A stretch of 64,000 nucleotides of DNA from Lingula anatina (Eukaryota; Brachiopoda; Lingulata; Lingulida; Lingulidae): the NCBI RefSeq assembly GCF_001039355.2, contig NW_019773659.1, positions 245,807 through 309,806 of the forward strand, read 5' to 3'. The notes below the pieces were generated by a model that ran no database searches, was not told where the DNA came from, and saw nothing but the letters and a program-made list of their open reading frames with translations. Both the position numbers and the translations under genes were made by a program. Below, in pieces: positions 21,777 through 34,264 of the stretch (the first letter of the stretch is position 1; every line of letters begins with the position of its first letter).

Positions 21777-22839
21777 TTAACCAATCAAACTGCCAGGCGG
21801 GACATCACAGTCTTTACCAGTGTAGCCAGGGTCACAGACACATTTATAATCGTTAACCAAGTCAATACATATGCCATTCCAGCATGGGTAGCTGTCGCAC
21901 TCGTTTTCCTCAGTATCACACTTCGTCCCGATGAAACCAGCTTGGCAGCGACACACGTTACCTTCACTGGGACTGTAGTCACATCGACCTCCGTTCTGAC
22001 ACAGGCATCGCTCACAGCGGGCACCGGTCCACAACTTTTGGCACGTGCACTGGAAGGTCCCTTCGAGTTTTGTGGTACAGAAACCGCCGTGAAGACAGGG
22101 GGAACTAGCGCAAGGGTCGGCACGGGTTTGGCGGTGGGTCCCCTTGTGGGTGGCTGGGCTTTCTGTGAAAGAGACAAAAACATTCAGTCGACCCCAGTCA
22201 AAGCACCCTTGCAAATCAGCCTTTTATTGAAAGAAGTGCGTGTATTCTAACTGATAAAACCGTTAAAGTGTACGAAGAACGGCATGTAGTAATTATAAAT
22301 TGCTGTATAATGTCCCGAATACATAGGTTTTTTTTTCGCTAACATTTTCCAAGCTGTCTCTTTGAGGCCTCAGATGATTTTGATATTATTTCCCTGATAA
22401 CTATGGCAAACATCCTTTCTGAAGTCTTTCGTAAAGTATCTTTAAAAGGATATGTCACATGTACATACACGTGAGATGAACACTATTGTGCTATACATGA
22501 AGAATAACATACTGAGGTATTTAGACCATTATGTGCTATTATCAAATGGTGTTATTTCATTTTTCTGAACAGCACCGATTTTATATTTCTACGTTTTATT
22601 CTGTGCGACAGTTGACCAAGAAATTGCTTCCTATCAAATTGATAACTTGTAAAATTGTGACTCTGGACAGTGGACCACCCGCTTGCCGAAATGATTATTT
22701 GTAAAAAAAAAAAGAAATGCATTAGGTATGTTTACACAGAAATAACAACGATACCTTCCGAATATCTGCCCTTATTCCCTTCACCGAGGGCAATCGGACA
22801 GAAAACTGTCAAAAGCCAAAGCTGTAAAAGTATCTTCAT
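21777..22839 (-). CDS. gene C: short secreted three-EGF protein (156 aa model)
   Basis: Two exons: 22755-22839 (signal peptide, MKILLQLWLLTVFCPIALG, donor GTATCG) and 21777-22162 (acceptor TTTCACAG). The phase-1 junction gives RYSEESPATHKGT, then three EGF domains ([35 protein letters not shown]) and the end GSLIG. The second exon is the terminal exon of genes A and B with the first EGF and most of the second removed in frame. The lectin, sushi and EGF-array exons are absent. The start is the ATG of a clear leader. It could be a functional mini-gene or a fragment that happens to stay open. A near-identical block occurs in gene D, so the duplication is recent. Confidence 0.65.
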
Positions 22840-23678
22840 TCTTGATGTCTTTTGTTACACTGGTGCATCAGGCAAGTGAGCTATCTTTTCAAGTGACTTC
22901 CAAATCTAAGGTGCATTTCCACGTAGCGAAAAATGACTGCACCTGTCTTGGACATTAGATTTGATATTCAACCCCAAACATTCAAGCTCTTTTTTTCTAA
23001 TTAACGTAAAGGTTTTAACATGCTCAACAAAGCACCATCTACCTGATTTGTGGCTCTTTTTTTTTTTTTCCTCAGGCAAACCAGGATCGCACTAAGGACA
23101 AAGTACTTTGCATGTGTGTGTAGGGAACTAGGTGAAGGCCAAAGCGTGTGCACGATAAGGGCGTAGGTGTTACCGTGGCATCATCCATCTGTTCAAAAAT
23201 GGCAAGTTGCCATTGCTAAAGATCACGTATGTCTTGATAACCGTTAAAAGGTAAAGACTGCAGAAGAAAGTCACGCGCTGAATCCTTGTAAACGCTACTG
23301 ACATCGGCGCTTACACAGCCAACAAGTAATGAATATCCCAGCCAACAAGTAATGAATATCCCAGAATAAGGAACACCAGAACTGACTGCTGTCACCTTCT
23401 CTGTACTCAGTTAAAACACCGCAAAACCTGGGTATTTCGTAAATCTGGCAATTTTCTACAGCAAAACCTGTTAATGTATCGAAAAACGAACCTTCACCAT
23501 ATGCATATTACCTTACATTGTCAAATATCTAAAAGCCAATATCACCTCTTTACTTGTGGTGTTTTTCTTGCTTGTGTTCCGTGTATTCTCATCCATTAGT
23601 CTGTCGTGCAATTTACAGTGAGACAATGACTGAAGCAAACGTCCGTTTGATTTTGAGAAGTTTTCGTGCCATTGGTTT
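21800..23678. repeat. segmental duplication, copy 1 (copy 2 at ~27200-29080)
   Basis: Near-identical sequence at an offset of about 5.4 kb covers the short EGF exon, the intron, the signal exon and about 0.8 kb of upstream DNA. That upstream part includes a doubled CAGCCAACAAGTAATGAATA. Homology ends inside GTTTTCGTGCCATTGGT; after it copy 1 continues with unrelated sequence to about 23890. Confidence 0.9.
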
Positions 23679-24129
23679 TGAAGAAAAACAGTGATTCTGC
23701 GGGCTCGATGTGGGGGTTGCGCAGTCGTCTTGTTCCTGAAGAGGACTCTTACCAATCGGAGCATTGTTTGCTGTAGAATGTCTCTGTAGGAATCCTGGAT
23801 GAGGTTGCCTCCTAGAAAAACCAACTGGTTCTGGGCACCGACATGAAATGCTCCCCAGAGACGTTACCATCCCCTGCTTGCACCCTTAGACCCCCCCCCC
23901 TCACATTTCTGATCACGGAACATGCAAGTGCATGCATTTATTGTTTCGAGAGTTGTGTGGTAATTAGGTAACACAACTGGCTACACATGGAGTGACACCT
24001 CAGCTTTGGATTTAAAATAGTTAGAGAGAAATTAAATATTTTGTAGAAAATTTCACTCGCCACAAAATAATATTCCATATTAAGTGGTAACCTTGTAGTA
24101 GCAATACGGTTGTCCCATCTTTTTCATTT
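23679..24129. other. intergenic, no gene recognised
   Basis: A short unrelated segment (about 23679-23890) sits where the duplication breaks. AT-rich sequence follows with a CAATACGGTTGTCCCAT stretch also present near 17955. Frames on the minus strand (about 23513-23870) have no recognisable domain. Confidence 0.45.
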
Positions 24130-24490
24130 TCTGTTGACAGTTGTTTTTTGGATACCAGCTCGGCCTATAATTTTGTTATCGCATTCTGCAACCCATAACT
24201 GTCTATTAACGCGCATTTTGAAGTATGTGTACAATTTAGGCTTGCCTGCAGCACTCGCAGCGAATATTCGATTTATACCGTAATAACTGTTCAGTAAACT
24301 AGCTGAACAAAATGACGACTAAGACTGTCCTGACATGACAAAAAAAAAAAAAAAAAAAAAAAAAAATCAGTAGTTTGGTAAAACAAGACAAAATAACACA
24401 CGCCACAATCCCCTTTATCATTTCGTACCCTTTTTTCAAGGGACGTTGCTCCCGTTATTGGTCTTTGTTGTCTGCATAGGGATTAGCTGG
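24130..24490 (-). pseudogene. NAT8-like pseudogene fragment
   Basis: Matches the N-terminal half of the NAT8-like gene at 34494-35210 (membrane hairpin and start region, including TTGTTGTCTGCAT around its start codon). It is interrupted by a poly(A) run (24341-24366) and small indels. The C-terminal acetyl-CoA-binding half is missing. Confidence 0.75.
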
Positions 24491-24572
24491 TGAACCATTT
24501 CTTCCTATCTTAAAAGTAAGAAATTAAAAATGTAGGGTTTACAAGAGCGATTATTATTATTATACCATTAAG

Positions 24573-24573
<1 letters not shown>

Positions 24574-24662
<89 letters not shown>
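24574..24662. repeat. (AT)n microsatellite, ~89 bp
   Basis: Uninterrupted AT dinucleotide repeat between the NAT8 relic and the region downstream of gene D. Confidence 0.97.
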
Positions 24663-24664
<2 letters not shown>

Positions 24665-25157
24665 CTCAAACCTAAAGAATTAATCGAAGTTACTTCTGAC
24701 CATGTAATATTCGGAGATTATGACAGTACCATTGATATAAGACCTATATTTCAAGGTTATACGGGCCAACATTTTCTAAAAAATTATTTTCTTTGGGAAA
24801 TTTATTTGTTTTGAACGGCTGGTTTGATATTATGATGACAAGTTAAACAATTTTAGACCATTTTCCAAACGTGTTGCTGACGTTTTTTCTCTTTTTTTTA
24901 ACCTATACAGTATGCATACCTGTAAAATAACACCAGGGAAACCGAAAGACTTTTATTGTCTTCAAACGTAGAGAAGTGATCAATATTGCTATTAAGGCTA
25001 ACTATCTCGGAAACCGAAGTTACTATAGAAATCTGGACAAAATCATGTGGAGATTATGACAGTGCGACATAAGCACTGACATTGGATGTTTATATCAAGG
25101 TCAAATGGGCCAAAAATTTGTAATTTTTTTCTGTGGAAAATTTATTTATTTTTTATG

Positions 25158-25158
25158 T

Positions 25159-25201
<43 letters not shown>

Positions 25202-25204
25202 TTT
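25158..25204. repeat. (TTTA)n microsatellite
   Basis: About eleven TTTA units downstream of gene D. The matching position downstream of gene C (around 21485-21500) has only a few units. Confidence 0.95.
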
Positions 25205-25295
25205 GAACGTCTGGTTTGCATCAAAACATCTAAACCAAAGTTGCGACATTGCAAAGAGAAATATAAACGTTGACATTTTATATTTTCGGGGAATT

Positions 25296-25301
25296 TTTAT
25301 T
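25296..25301 (-). terminator. poly(A) signal of gene D
   Basis: Minus-strand AATAAA about 180 bases past the gene D stop, at the same place as in gene C. Confidence 0.6.
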
Positions 25302-25476
25302 GCTTTAAATCACAACAAAGATAGCTGCATTACTGATTTATCAAAAGCAGGAAAACATAATTTTCGGCAGCGATGGCAATAAAGATTGCAATACACTTAA
25401 TGCAATCCCTCTTATGTTACTGCCAGCATGGCTACAAAGTTGAAAAATCCTCAAACTGATGCCATACTAAAAAGTG

Positions 25477-28242
25477 TTAACCAATCAAACTGCCAGACTT
25501 GACGTCACAGTCTTTGCCTGTGTAGCCAGGGTCACAGTCACATTTATAATCGTTAACCAAGTCCATACATATGCCATTCCAGCATGGGTAGCTGTCGCAT
25601 TCGTTCTCATCAGTCTCACACTTCGTCCCGATGAACCCAGCTTGGCAGCGACACACGTGACCTACACTGGGACTGTGGTCACATCTACCACCATTCTGAC
25701 ACAGGCATCGCTCACAGCGGGCACCGGTCCACACCTTTTGGCACGTGCAGTGGAAAGTTCCATCGAGTTGTGTGGTACAGCGTCCGCCATGAAGACAGGG
25801 GGAGCTGGTGCAAGGGTCGACACGGGTTTGGCATTGGGTTCCTGTGTGGGTGGCCGGGCAGGTGCAGACGTAGCCCCCAAGCTTCGGAGCACATGTGGAC
25901 CCATGCTGACATGGGTTGGACTGACAGAAATCGATTTGGGTTCCACAATGCTTGCCGGTATAAAATGGAGGACATATACATTGGTAGTCACCGAGGTTAC
26001 TTTTATATGTACCGGTAGCACTAGAATCAGTATCCTTGCATTGCCCGCCGTTTTTGCAGGGATTTGCAGAACATGGCGCTGCTGTAGATGTACTTTCTGT
26101 AAAAGAGACAAAAAATGTTCAGTCGATCCTGGTCAGGGCACGCTTACAAATCGGCTTTTTATTTAAAAGTGTGTGTATTTTAACTTATAAAACCGATGAA
26201 GTGTACGAGAAACTAGTAATTACAGATTGCTGTCAATGTTTTGAGTGCATATCGCTTGTTATTTTGCGGCAACATTTTCTCAGCTGTCTTTTTAAATCCT
26301 GTAAACACGAGCTGGTTTTGATAACACATCCCCGATACCTAGGGTAAATATACATGTACTCTCTAAGTGTCTTTAGAAGTTGAACTGTTACAGATTTTAA
26401 CCAAGATCACCCCATTTACCGTTACGCAAACTCGTTGGCGCCGACTTGACGTCACAGTTTCTGCCTGTGTAGCCAGGGTCACAGTCACATTTATAATCGT
26501 TAACCAAGTCCATACATATGCCATTCCAGCATGGGTAGCTGTCGCATTCGTTCTCATCAGTCTCACACTTCGTTCCGATGAACCCAGCTTGGCAGCGACA
26601 CACGTGACCGTCAATGGAACTGTAGTCACATCTACCTCCGTTCTGACACAGGCATTGCTCACAGCGGGCACCGGTCCACACCTTTTGGCACATGCACTGG
26701 AAAGTTCCATCGAGTTGTGTGGTACAGCGTCCGCCGTGAAGACAGGGGGATCTATAGCACTCTGGAATGGATGGAAATTGACCGTGAGATATGTAACATT
26801 ACAATATAGCATCTCTGTTTTTGACTGATTATCTAGGCGTCGAAATCCGTATTTACTTAATAACTAGCTAACTTGGATCTTGCTGTTACCATGCCAAAAA
26901 TAAATAAATGTGTATGACTCTCCGTATTTACACTCGCTTGGTTTTTAATATAAAATACTTTTAAAAGCGTTTATGAAGTAAAAAAATCTTGATTCGATAT
27001 TTATCCACAAAAATACTGTTAAAGCGTTCATGAAGCCAAAATCATTTTGATTTCATTACTGTGGATGGAAGTTGTTATCAATCGAAACGCTTTATGGCTA
27101 TAAAGAATGATTTATTCAAAACAAATATATCAACGTAACTGTTACAGACTTTAAACAAGATCACCCCATTTACCGTTACGCACACTCGTTGGTCCCGACT
27201 TGACGTCACAGTTTTTGCCTGTGTAGCCAGGGTCACAGGCACATTTATAATCGTTAACCAAGTCAATACATATGCCATTCCAGCATGGGTAGCTGTCGCA
27301 TTCATTTTCCTCAAACTGACATTTCGTCCCGATGAAGCCAGCTTGGCAGCGACACACGTGACCTACACTGGGACTGTAGTCACATCTACCTCCGTTCTGA
27401 CACAGGCATCGCTCACAGCGGGCACCGGTCCACACCTTTTGGCACGTGCACTGGAAGGTACCATCGAGTCGTGTGGTACAGTGTCCGCCGTGAAGACAGG
27501 GGGAACTAGCGCAAGGGTCGGCACGGGTTTGGCGGTGGGTCCCCTTGTGGGTGGCTGGGCTTTCTGTGAAAGAGACAAAAACATTCAGTCGACCCCAGTC
27601 AAAGCACCCTTGCAAATCAGCCTTTTATTGAAAGAAGTGCGTGTATTCTAACTGATAAAACCGTTAAAGTGTACGAAGAACGGCATGTAGTAATTATAAA
27701 TTGCTTTTAATGTCCCGATTATATAGGGTTTTTTTTTTCGCTAACATTTTCCAAGCTGTCTCTTTAAGTCCTCAGCTGATTTTGATATTATTTCCCTGAT
27801 AACTATGGCAAAAATCCTTTCTGAAGTCTTTCGTAAAGTATCTTTAAAAGGAAATGTCACATGTACACACACGTGAGATGAACACTATTGTGCTATACAT
27901 GAAGAATAACATACTGAGGTATTCGGACCATTATTTGCTATTATCTAATGGTGTTATTACATTTTTTTTAACAGCACCGGTTTTATATTTCTACATTTTA
28001 TTCTGTAAGACAGTTGACCAAGAAATTGCTTCCTATCAAATTGATAACTTGTAAAATTGTGACTCTGGACAGTGGACCACCCGCTTGCCGAAATGCTTAT
28101 TTGTAAAAAAAAAAAAGAAATGCATTAGGTATGTTTACACAGAAATATCAACGATACCTTCCGAATATCCGCCCTTATTCCCTTCACCGAGGGCAATCGG
28201 ACAGAAAACTGTCAAAAACCAAAGCTGTAAAAGTATCTTCAT
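25477..28242 (-). CDS. gene D: secreted 11-EGF protein built from chimeric exons (478 aa model)
   Basis: Four exons, all joined in phase 1: 28158-28242 (signal peptide starting MKILLQLW), 27174-27563, 26420-26761 and 25477-26096 (full five-EGF terminal exon ending GSLIG). They total 1437 nt and stay open. The two middle exons are hybrids. Each carries the last three EGFs of the terminal exon, but ends in SGPTSVRN or SAPTSLRN and the donor G|GTAAATG, which in gene B end the sushi exon. Exon 26420-26761 also begins ECYRS, which in gene B starts the EGF array. The intron between them (26762-27173) matches gene B's sushi-to-array intron. The model therefore has 3+3+5 EGFs and no lectin or sushi domain. 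If the middle exons were skipped, a smaller signal + five-EGF protein would result. No membrane segment is seen. Confidence 0.65.
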
Positions 28243-29080
28243 TCTCGATGTATTTTGTTACACTGGTGCATCAGGCAAGTGAGCTATCTTTTCAAGTGAC
28301 TTCCAAATCTAAGGTGCATTTCCACGTAGCGAAAAATGACTGTACCTGTCTTGGACATTAGATTTGATATCCAACCCCAAACATTCAAGCTCTTTTTTTC
28401 TAATTAACGTAAAGGTTTTAACATGTTCAACAAAGCACCATCTACCTGATTTGTGGCCCTGTTTTTTTTTTTTTTTTTTCCTCAGGCAAACCAGGATCGC
28501 ACTAAGGACAAAGTACTTTGCACGTGTGTGTAGGGAACTAGGTGAAGGCCAAAGCGTGTGCACGATAAGGGTGTAGGTGTTACCGTGGCATCATCCATCT
28601 GTTCAAAAATGGCAAGTTGCCATTGCTAAAGATCACGTATGTCTTGATAACCGTTAAAAGGTAAAGACTGCAGACGAAAGTCACGCGCTGAATCCTTGTA
28701 AACGCTACTGACATCGGCGCTTACACAGCCAACAAGTAATGAATATCCCAGCCAACAAGTAATGAATATCCCAGAATAAGGAACACCAGAACTGACTGCT
28801 GTCACCTTCTCTGTACTCAGTTAAAACACCGCAAAACCTGGGTATTTCGTAAATCTGGCAGTTTTCTACAGCAAAACCTGTTAATGTATCGAAAAACGAA
28901 CCTTCACCATATGCATATTACCTTACATTGTCAATATCTAAAAGCCAATATCACCTCTTTACTTGTGGTGTTTTTCTTGCTTGTGTTCCGTGTATTCTCA
29001 TCCACTAGTCTGTCGTGCAATTCACAGTGAGACAACGACTGAAGCAAACGTCCGTTTGATTTTGAGAAGTTTTCGTGCCA
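27200..29080. repeat. segmental duplication, copy 2
   Basis: Partner of 21800-23678. It continues past the end of the shared block into GAGAGGGTAAGTGATGC, the same dispersed sequence found near 16705 and inverted near 39880. Copy 2 therefore shows the older, uninterrupted arrangement. Confidence 0.9.
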
Positions 29081-30163
29081 TTGGTGAGAGGGTAAGTGAT
29101 GCTATGCACTTGGTGCTATCCTCGGAGAAGACCATTGTGATAAGTCCACCCTGATTTAATTTTATCCTCTGGAGACCCAGAAACTAATGCTGTAAAAAAG
29201 ATGCCTCTACGTCGTAAAATCACTACTCACAAACAAACAAATCGTTTCTCTAGTCTGAGAATGACTTTATAAACCAATATCACTGCTTTACACGTGTGTC
29301 AATTCCAAAACCTGATTATAGAATTTTTCAAAAAGTGAAACAATTCTATGTTTTCTTATCGATCTTGGTCCAGATTCATCAACACTGGATAGCGCTATCC
29401 TATGATTAACACTTTCCACTGTAGATTTTTTTGAAATTTTATATATACGAAGCGAATGTTACGGTGAGCGTACTAAGCGAAGCACTGTGTTACAGCACTG
29501 TAGCTCTAGTTGCCCCAGAATGGCGCAAGAAAAGACATCCCCAGACAGAGTATTGTATCGCAAAGAACGCTCCGCACAGTCTCACAGCGGTATTCCCAGA
29601 CCAGTGTGCCTGTACAGAGGTCACGACCAACGCATCCAGCTAGGACTTACCACCGGGAAACAGGATACGTTGTTCTTAGTATTTTGTTGGTACAATGTAA
29701 CAAAGACAAATAGTTCCCTTCAGAATGAGGGGAAAACTATCACCAAGCGTTTTTCAAAGACCATTGTAAACAGGTTATTTAAGCAGGTTATTATAACAGG
29801 CGCCCCTTGAGGAACCCTCCAGCACAGCCCAACATTGTCACAGAGAGATGTAAAAATCGTTGTTTAATATACATACTAAGAGCAAAGGTATGGGTGTAAT
29901 ACAAAATACACCATATGCTGAAATACTGATACCAGCATTATAAGTTATGCACTAGTATACTTTGTTTACGTACACCAAATAATAATTACCACCCCATTAT
30001 TTCAGAGTCACACTTGACATCTCCATAAAAGATGGATTTGGTGTTTAAGTAGCCTTAAACGGTGCTTCAAAAACGTCGATAGATACTGCTGTTTGTTACT
30101 GATTTATGCAGGTAATTCTATTTATTTATTATATTATCATTATTATCATTATTTATTTATTTA

Positions 30164-30197
<34 letters not shown>

Positions 30198-30690
30198 TAT
30201 TTTTTTTTTATTATTTATTTATTATTATAACTATTATTTTTGGTTCTCATTTCACGGGTACCCGTAGTTCTTTAGATCGTACTGCTGTTGATATAAACAT
30301 TGATGCTGTCACTCGGATACATGCGGCAACTGTGACTTTTTTTATCGTTTTAACAATAATGTACAAGGGGTAGCTGTCATTGACTGTCCCTGATCATTGG
30401 CAATATATGGTGTGTATTTTATCTTTCATATGCCCGCAGTAATCGTTTTTCCTATTGTATACCTTTAATCCGAATCACGTATTTTCAGCACTATCTGCAG
30501 TGATTCAGCGGGCTATAATCTTCAAATGTATAGTGCTGGAAGAGTTAAACTGTTAAACTGATAATAAGATATGAAGGCTGTCACAGCGGCATCTGTCGCG
30601 TAATATAACTTAAAACAGAATGATAGACTTATAGATTATCAAGTGTCATGAACTATTTAATCGACCTTGTTTGATTACGGATGCATATAA
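29081..30690. other. intergenic between gene D and the serpin
   Basis: About 29081-29340 matches 16260-16450 and 16560-16640 (dispersed flank repeat). A plus frame at about 29520-29810, opening MAQEKTSPDRV, shows no domain and no splice context. A (TTA)n-rich stretch lies at 30121-30240. A TATAAA-like word (CATATAAATG) at about 30683 precedes the serpin and may be its promoter element. Confidence 0.4.
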
Positions 30691-30762
30691 ATGTCGCTCC
30701 TCCAGTACTGCTGTCATTCTTGGCCACAACTCATTATTACATTTCTGTCCCAGTATATAACA

Positions 30763-33013
30763 ATGTCCACTTTTGCGATTTTTGTGGCACTCCTTTGTGT
30801 GATGTCAACTGGCGCGACGGTGAAGGAACTAGCAGAACTGAACACAGACTTTGGGTTCAGTATTTACAAGCAGTTGACCGCCGATCCAGATGTTAAAGAC
30901 ATATTTTTCTCACCTATTAGCATCTCCACCGCTTTGGCCATGCTACAGCTGGGCACTAACGGCACCACTGAAGATCAGATAAACCGCGCGATGAAATTCG
31001 ACACACTCAGCCAAAACGAGAACGTTGCTGTTCTTTTCCACGACCTTAACGCTAAATTGTATAATGCAAGCAACAACTACACGTTGAAATCCGCCAACAG
31101 GTTCTTTGGGAGCAAACGTTTTCCATTTCGACAAACATTCCTTAGCGACATGCGAGACTATTTTAATGCAGAACCCGAGTCTGTGGATTTCACGGCAAAT
31201 CCCGAAGGGTCTCGCGTACATATCAATAAATGGGTAGAAAGACAAACAGCAGATAAAATTAAAAATCTACTGGCAAAAGGGACAATTACCAAAAGCACCG
31301 TCTTCGTTTTGGCCAATGCCATCTACTTCAAAGGATTGTGGAACGCGTCATTCAATTCCAGCTTGACCAAAGAACTGCCTTTTAAAACTAATGACCAGGA
31401 GGTAGGTTAGGTCTACTGCGGATTAATTATTTATAACAATCTGCTACAAACTTTGCATTTTTTTCTTAATGATGATTTCATTAAATAGTTTACCCCCTTT
31501 TTTGTTATTAATTATCTGAAACTATTTAAATATATATATATTTCATGAAACGGTTTTATATGTATATCTAAATTGCATATCTATAATTAAATTGGCAACA
31601 TATATGTATCGAAAGTTATTATATTTAAAGTTTTTATGTATCACAATGGATTTTTTAAGATAACACACGTATTCTGGTTTCAGACAAATATCCCAATGAT
31701 GAAAATGTTGGGGGAGAAATACCGCCACGGTATTAGTGCAACATGGAACTGTCAAATACTAGAACTACCATATACCGGGAATGTCAGCATGTTCGTCTTT
31801 CTCCCCAATGAACCCGACGGTCTTCCTCAGCTTGAGAGTGCAATCAACAGCCTCGAGCTTAACTCCCTGGTGAAAAATCTGACCAAGAGGCCCGTGGACG
31901 TCTATCTGCCCCGATTTGAACTTAAGGACGTTACTATTAAGCTTGCGGACCATTTGAAAAAACTTGGTATGACGGATATGTTTGTGGACGGGGAAGCAGA
32001 CCTGAGTGGTATAGGCGGTGCTCCGGGACAATTGTTCATATCTACAGCTGTTCATCAAGCATATGTTAAGGTGGACGAAGAAGGTAAGTCAGGTGACTCT
32101 TAATTTTTAAACGAGTACATGTATACAAAGTGCTTAATCATAAAGAATAAATATTCATTTCAAAATTATTAAACTCATTATAATGTAACCATTATATATA
32201 CAGAAAACTGCGTTATTTTGATCCATAATTTATTGACATTTTATTGGTGTCAGACTACTGAAAAGACAGAGCAGAAGTGTTAAATAAAATTTCAATCTCG
32301 GCAATATTTTTCAATTCTTTAATTTTGACAAATTCTGTACATCATTTCATTTGCATCCAATGAATGTACTTTAGTTTTCGAAATAATGGAAAAAATGCAG
32401 CATTTGTTTATGACTTAATTTTATTCAAAATGTGAAATAGCTTGTATTCACTTATGCGAACCCAAAGGTGTTAAAATCAAGAGGTTAGAACGAATACCTT
32501 ATCGTCAGACACCCCTAGGCAGAGATCATAGGCCATCATCGGTGAAAGGAGGTGTTGTGAAATGTCGATAGTGTTATCACTATTAAATTGGTTGGTGTCA
32601 GCAATGTTATCAAAACTGACCATAGGCCATCAATAGTGAAAAGAGATGCTTTGAAATGTTGATAGTGTTATCACTACCGGTATGATGTCAGCAATGTTAT
32701 CACAACTGATGATTGAGTGCTATTTGATGCATGATCCTCTAACTACGGTTATTCATCTATTCGTTTTATCGTCTCTTATTTATCGTCTGTTTAAATTCGG
32801 TAAATCACTGTAAATAACGGTGCTTGTTTTATAGGAACAGAGGCAGGAGCCGCGACAGCCAGTGGAGGAGCCGCCGGCATGAGACCCCAAGAGTTCAAGG
32901 CGGATCATCCCTTTATGTTCATGATACGGGATAATATCACTGAAACCATTCTCTTCATGGGGAGACTGCACGAGGCACCAGGGAAGAGCGATACCACTCT
33001 GCGATTCAATTAG
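30763..33013 (+). CDS. serpin (serine protease inhibitor family), secreted, 405 aa model
   Basis: Three coding exons: 30763-31401, 31684-32083 and 32835-33013, 1218 nt and open throughout, near the normal serpin length. The ATG at 30763 opens a good signal peptide (MSTFAIFVALLCVMSTGA). A longer in-frame ATG at 30691 is possible, but a splice acceptor-like CTGTCCCAG just before the chosen ATG suggests an intron in the 5' UTR. Family marks: NAIYFKGLW, IPMMKM, LPRFEL, AVHQAYVKVDEEG, the reactive-loop hinge GTEAGAATASGG and the end HPFMFMIRDN...ILFMGRL. The small-residue hinge is that of inhibitory serpins. By alignment the scissile bond lies at Gly-Met or the neighbouring Met-Arg of AAGMRPQEF; the target protease is unknown. 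Asn-Gly-Thr and Asn-Asn-Tyr-Thr type sites suggest glycosylation. Intact, with three decayed relatives in the window. Confidence 0.92.
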
Positions 33014-33030
33014 CACTTTTTTCTCTGTCT

Positions 33031-33375
33031 GTTGGCAGTGAATTTGGCAGTGTGATGAAGTAATCATAATCCTTAATGTAATTACTCTGAACTGTTAACA
33101 AGCATATGGTGTATCATTTTTTCTCCTGTTATACATATTGCTACAAATTTGGAAAACCATAGATTATTATTTCTGTGCAAGAACATGCACAGATTATTTT
33201 GTTGGCAGTGAATTTGGCAGTGTGATGAAGTAATCATAATCCTTAATGTAATTACTCTGAACTGTTAACAAGCATATGGTGTATCATTTTTTTCTCCTGT
33301 TATACATGTATGGATATTGCTACAAATTTGGAAAACCATATATTATTATTTCTGTGCAATAACATGCACAGATTA
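33031..33375. repeat. ~172-bp tandem duplication in the serpin 3' flank
   Basis: GTTGGCAGTGAATTTGGCAG through ATGCACAGATTATTTT occurs twice in direct repeat (starting near 33031 and 33202) with very few differences. One is an extra GTATG/T insertion in the second copy. It is recent by its near identity. Confidence 0.92.
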
Positions 33376-34264
33376 TTTTGGTATCCACATGTGGGACTTT
33401 CGGTCAGGTACCTCGCTGTTTGATTTTCATTTTACTTTACATTATGTAAGTTACCTTTGGGTTATATTTGCTATACTGTAATTGCAATGAAGGACACGTA
33501 ACAAAATTCCTGAAAGTTGTAATAGTCGGCAAGGAAATTAACTTTTCTAAAGTATATATAGAGATTTGACACTGTCATATATATTACTTAATTCGTTGGC
33601 AGTCCTTCGTTGCTGGGCTTCCCATGACGGCATTCGAAGATAAAATTGAAACATAAATAATGAAGTTGGTATTGCGTGTTATTGCTTTCTCGCTGAAGAC
33701 GTCAACATCCGTGGCATCTTTCAATCACTTTAAAAGAAGTCACCCGCGCATATGAGTTTCAGTTGCTATTCTGAGTTCCATCAAATTATTTGCACGTGTT
33801 TTCATATATAAACCCTTTTACATGATTTAAAATAATGCTAGATTTATAGCAGTGCCCTGCCGCCCTGTTGTGTAAATTTACAAAGTCGAGTTATGTTAAA
33901 TGGGCATGGCATTCACCGGTCTTGAACACCTCTCCATTTTTTTCCTGTGGGGGGTTCTCAGGGATAACGTGTACCAGAACAACCCTCAAATGCTTGGTGA
34001 ACTGTGGGGAGCAATCACAGCAAAAATCAGTGAAATCCCGAAGGAGGAATGTGTTTGAAAAATTTGCAATTTTTTCGCGCCGTATACAGGTGTGCATTCA
34101 ATGCATTTAAAGCTATTTGGAGCATTTTTTAAACAAATTGACTTTTTATGAAACGCGACCAAGAAAACTGAAACTTTGGGGAATGATCATATTAGTTTTA
34201 GTCCAGCAAATTTCTTGAACTTTGATGGACCTTTATAAGATTAAATAAAAATTTTAAAGGGTTC

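Noticed and set aside
23513-23870. Two overlapping minus-strand ORFs where the segmental duplication breaks
   Set aside because: Different frames of the same short unique segment, with no domain in either.
29487-29810. 107-residue plus-strand ORF upstream of the serpin
   Set aside because: No domain, no splice context, no copy elsewhere in the window; not distinguishable from chance.
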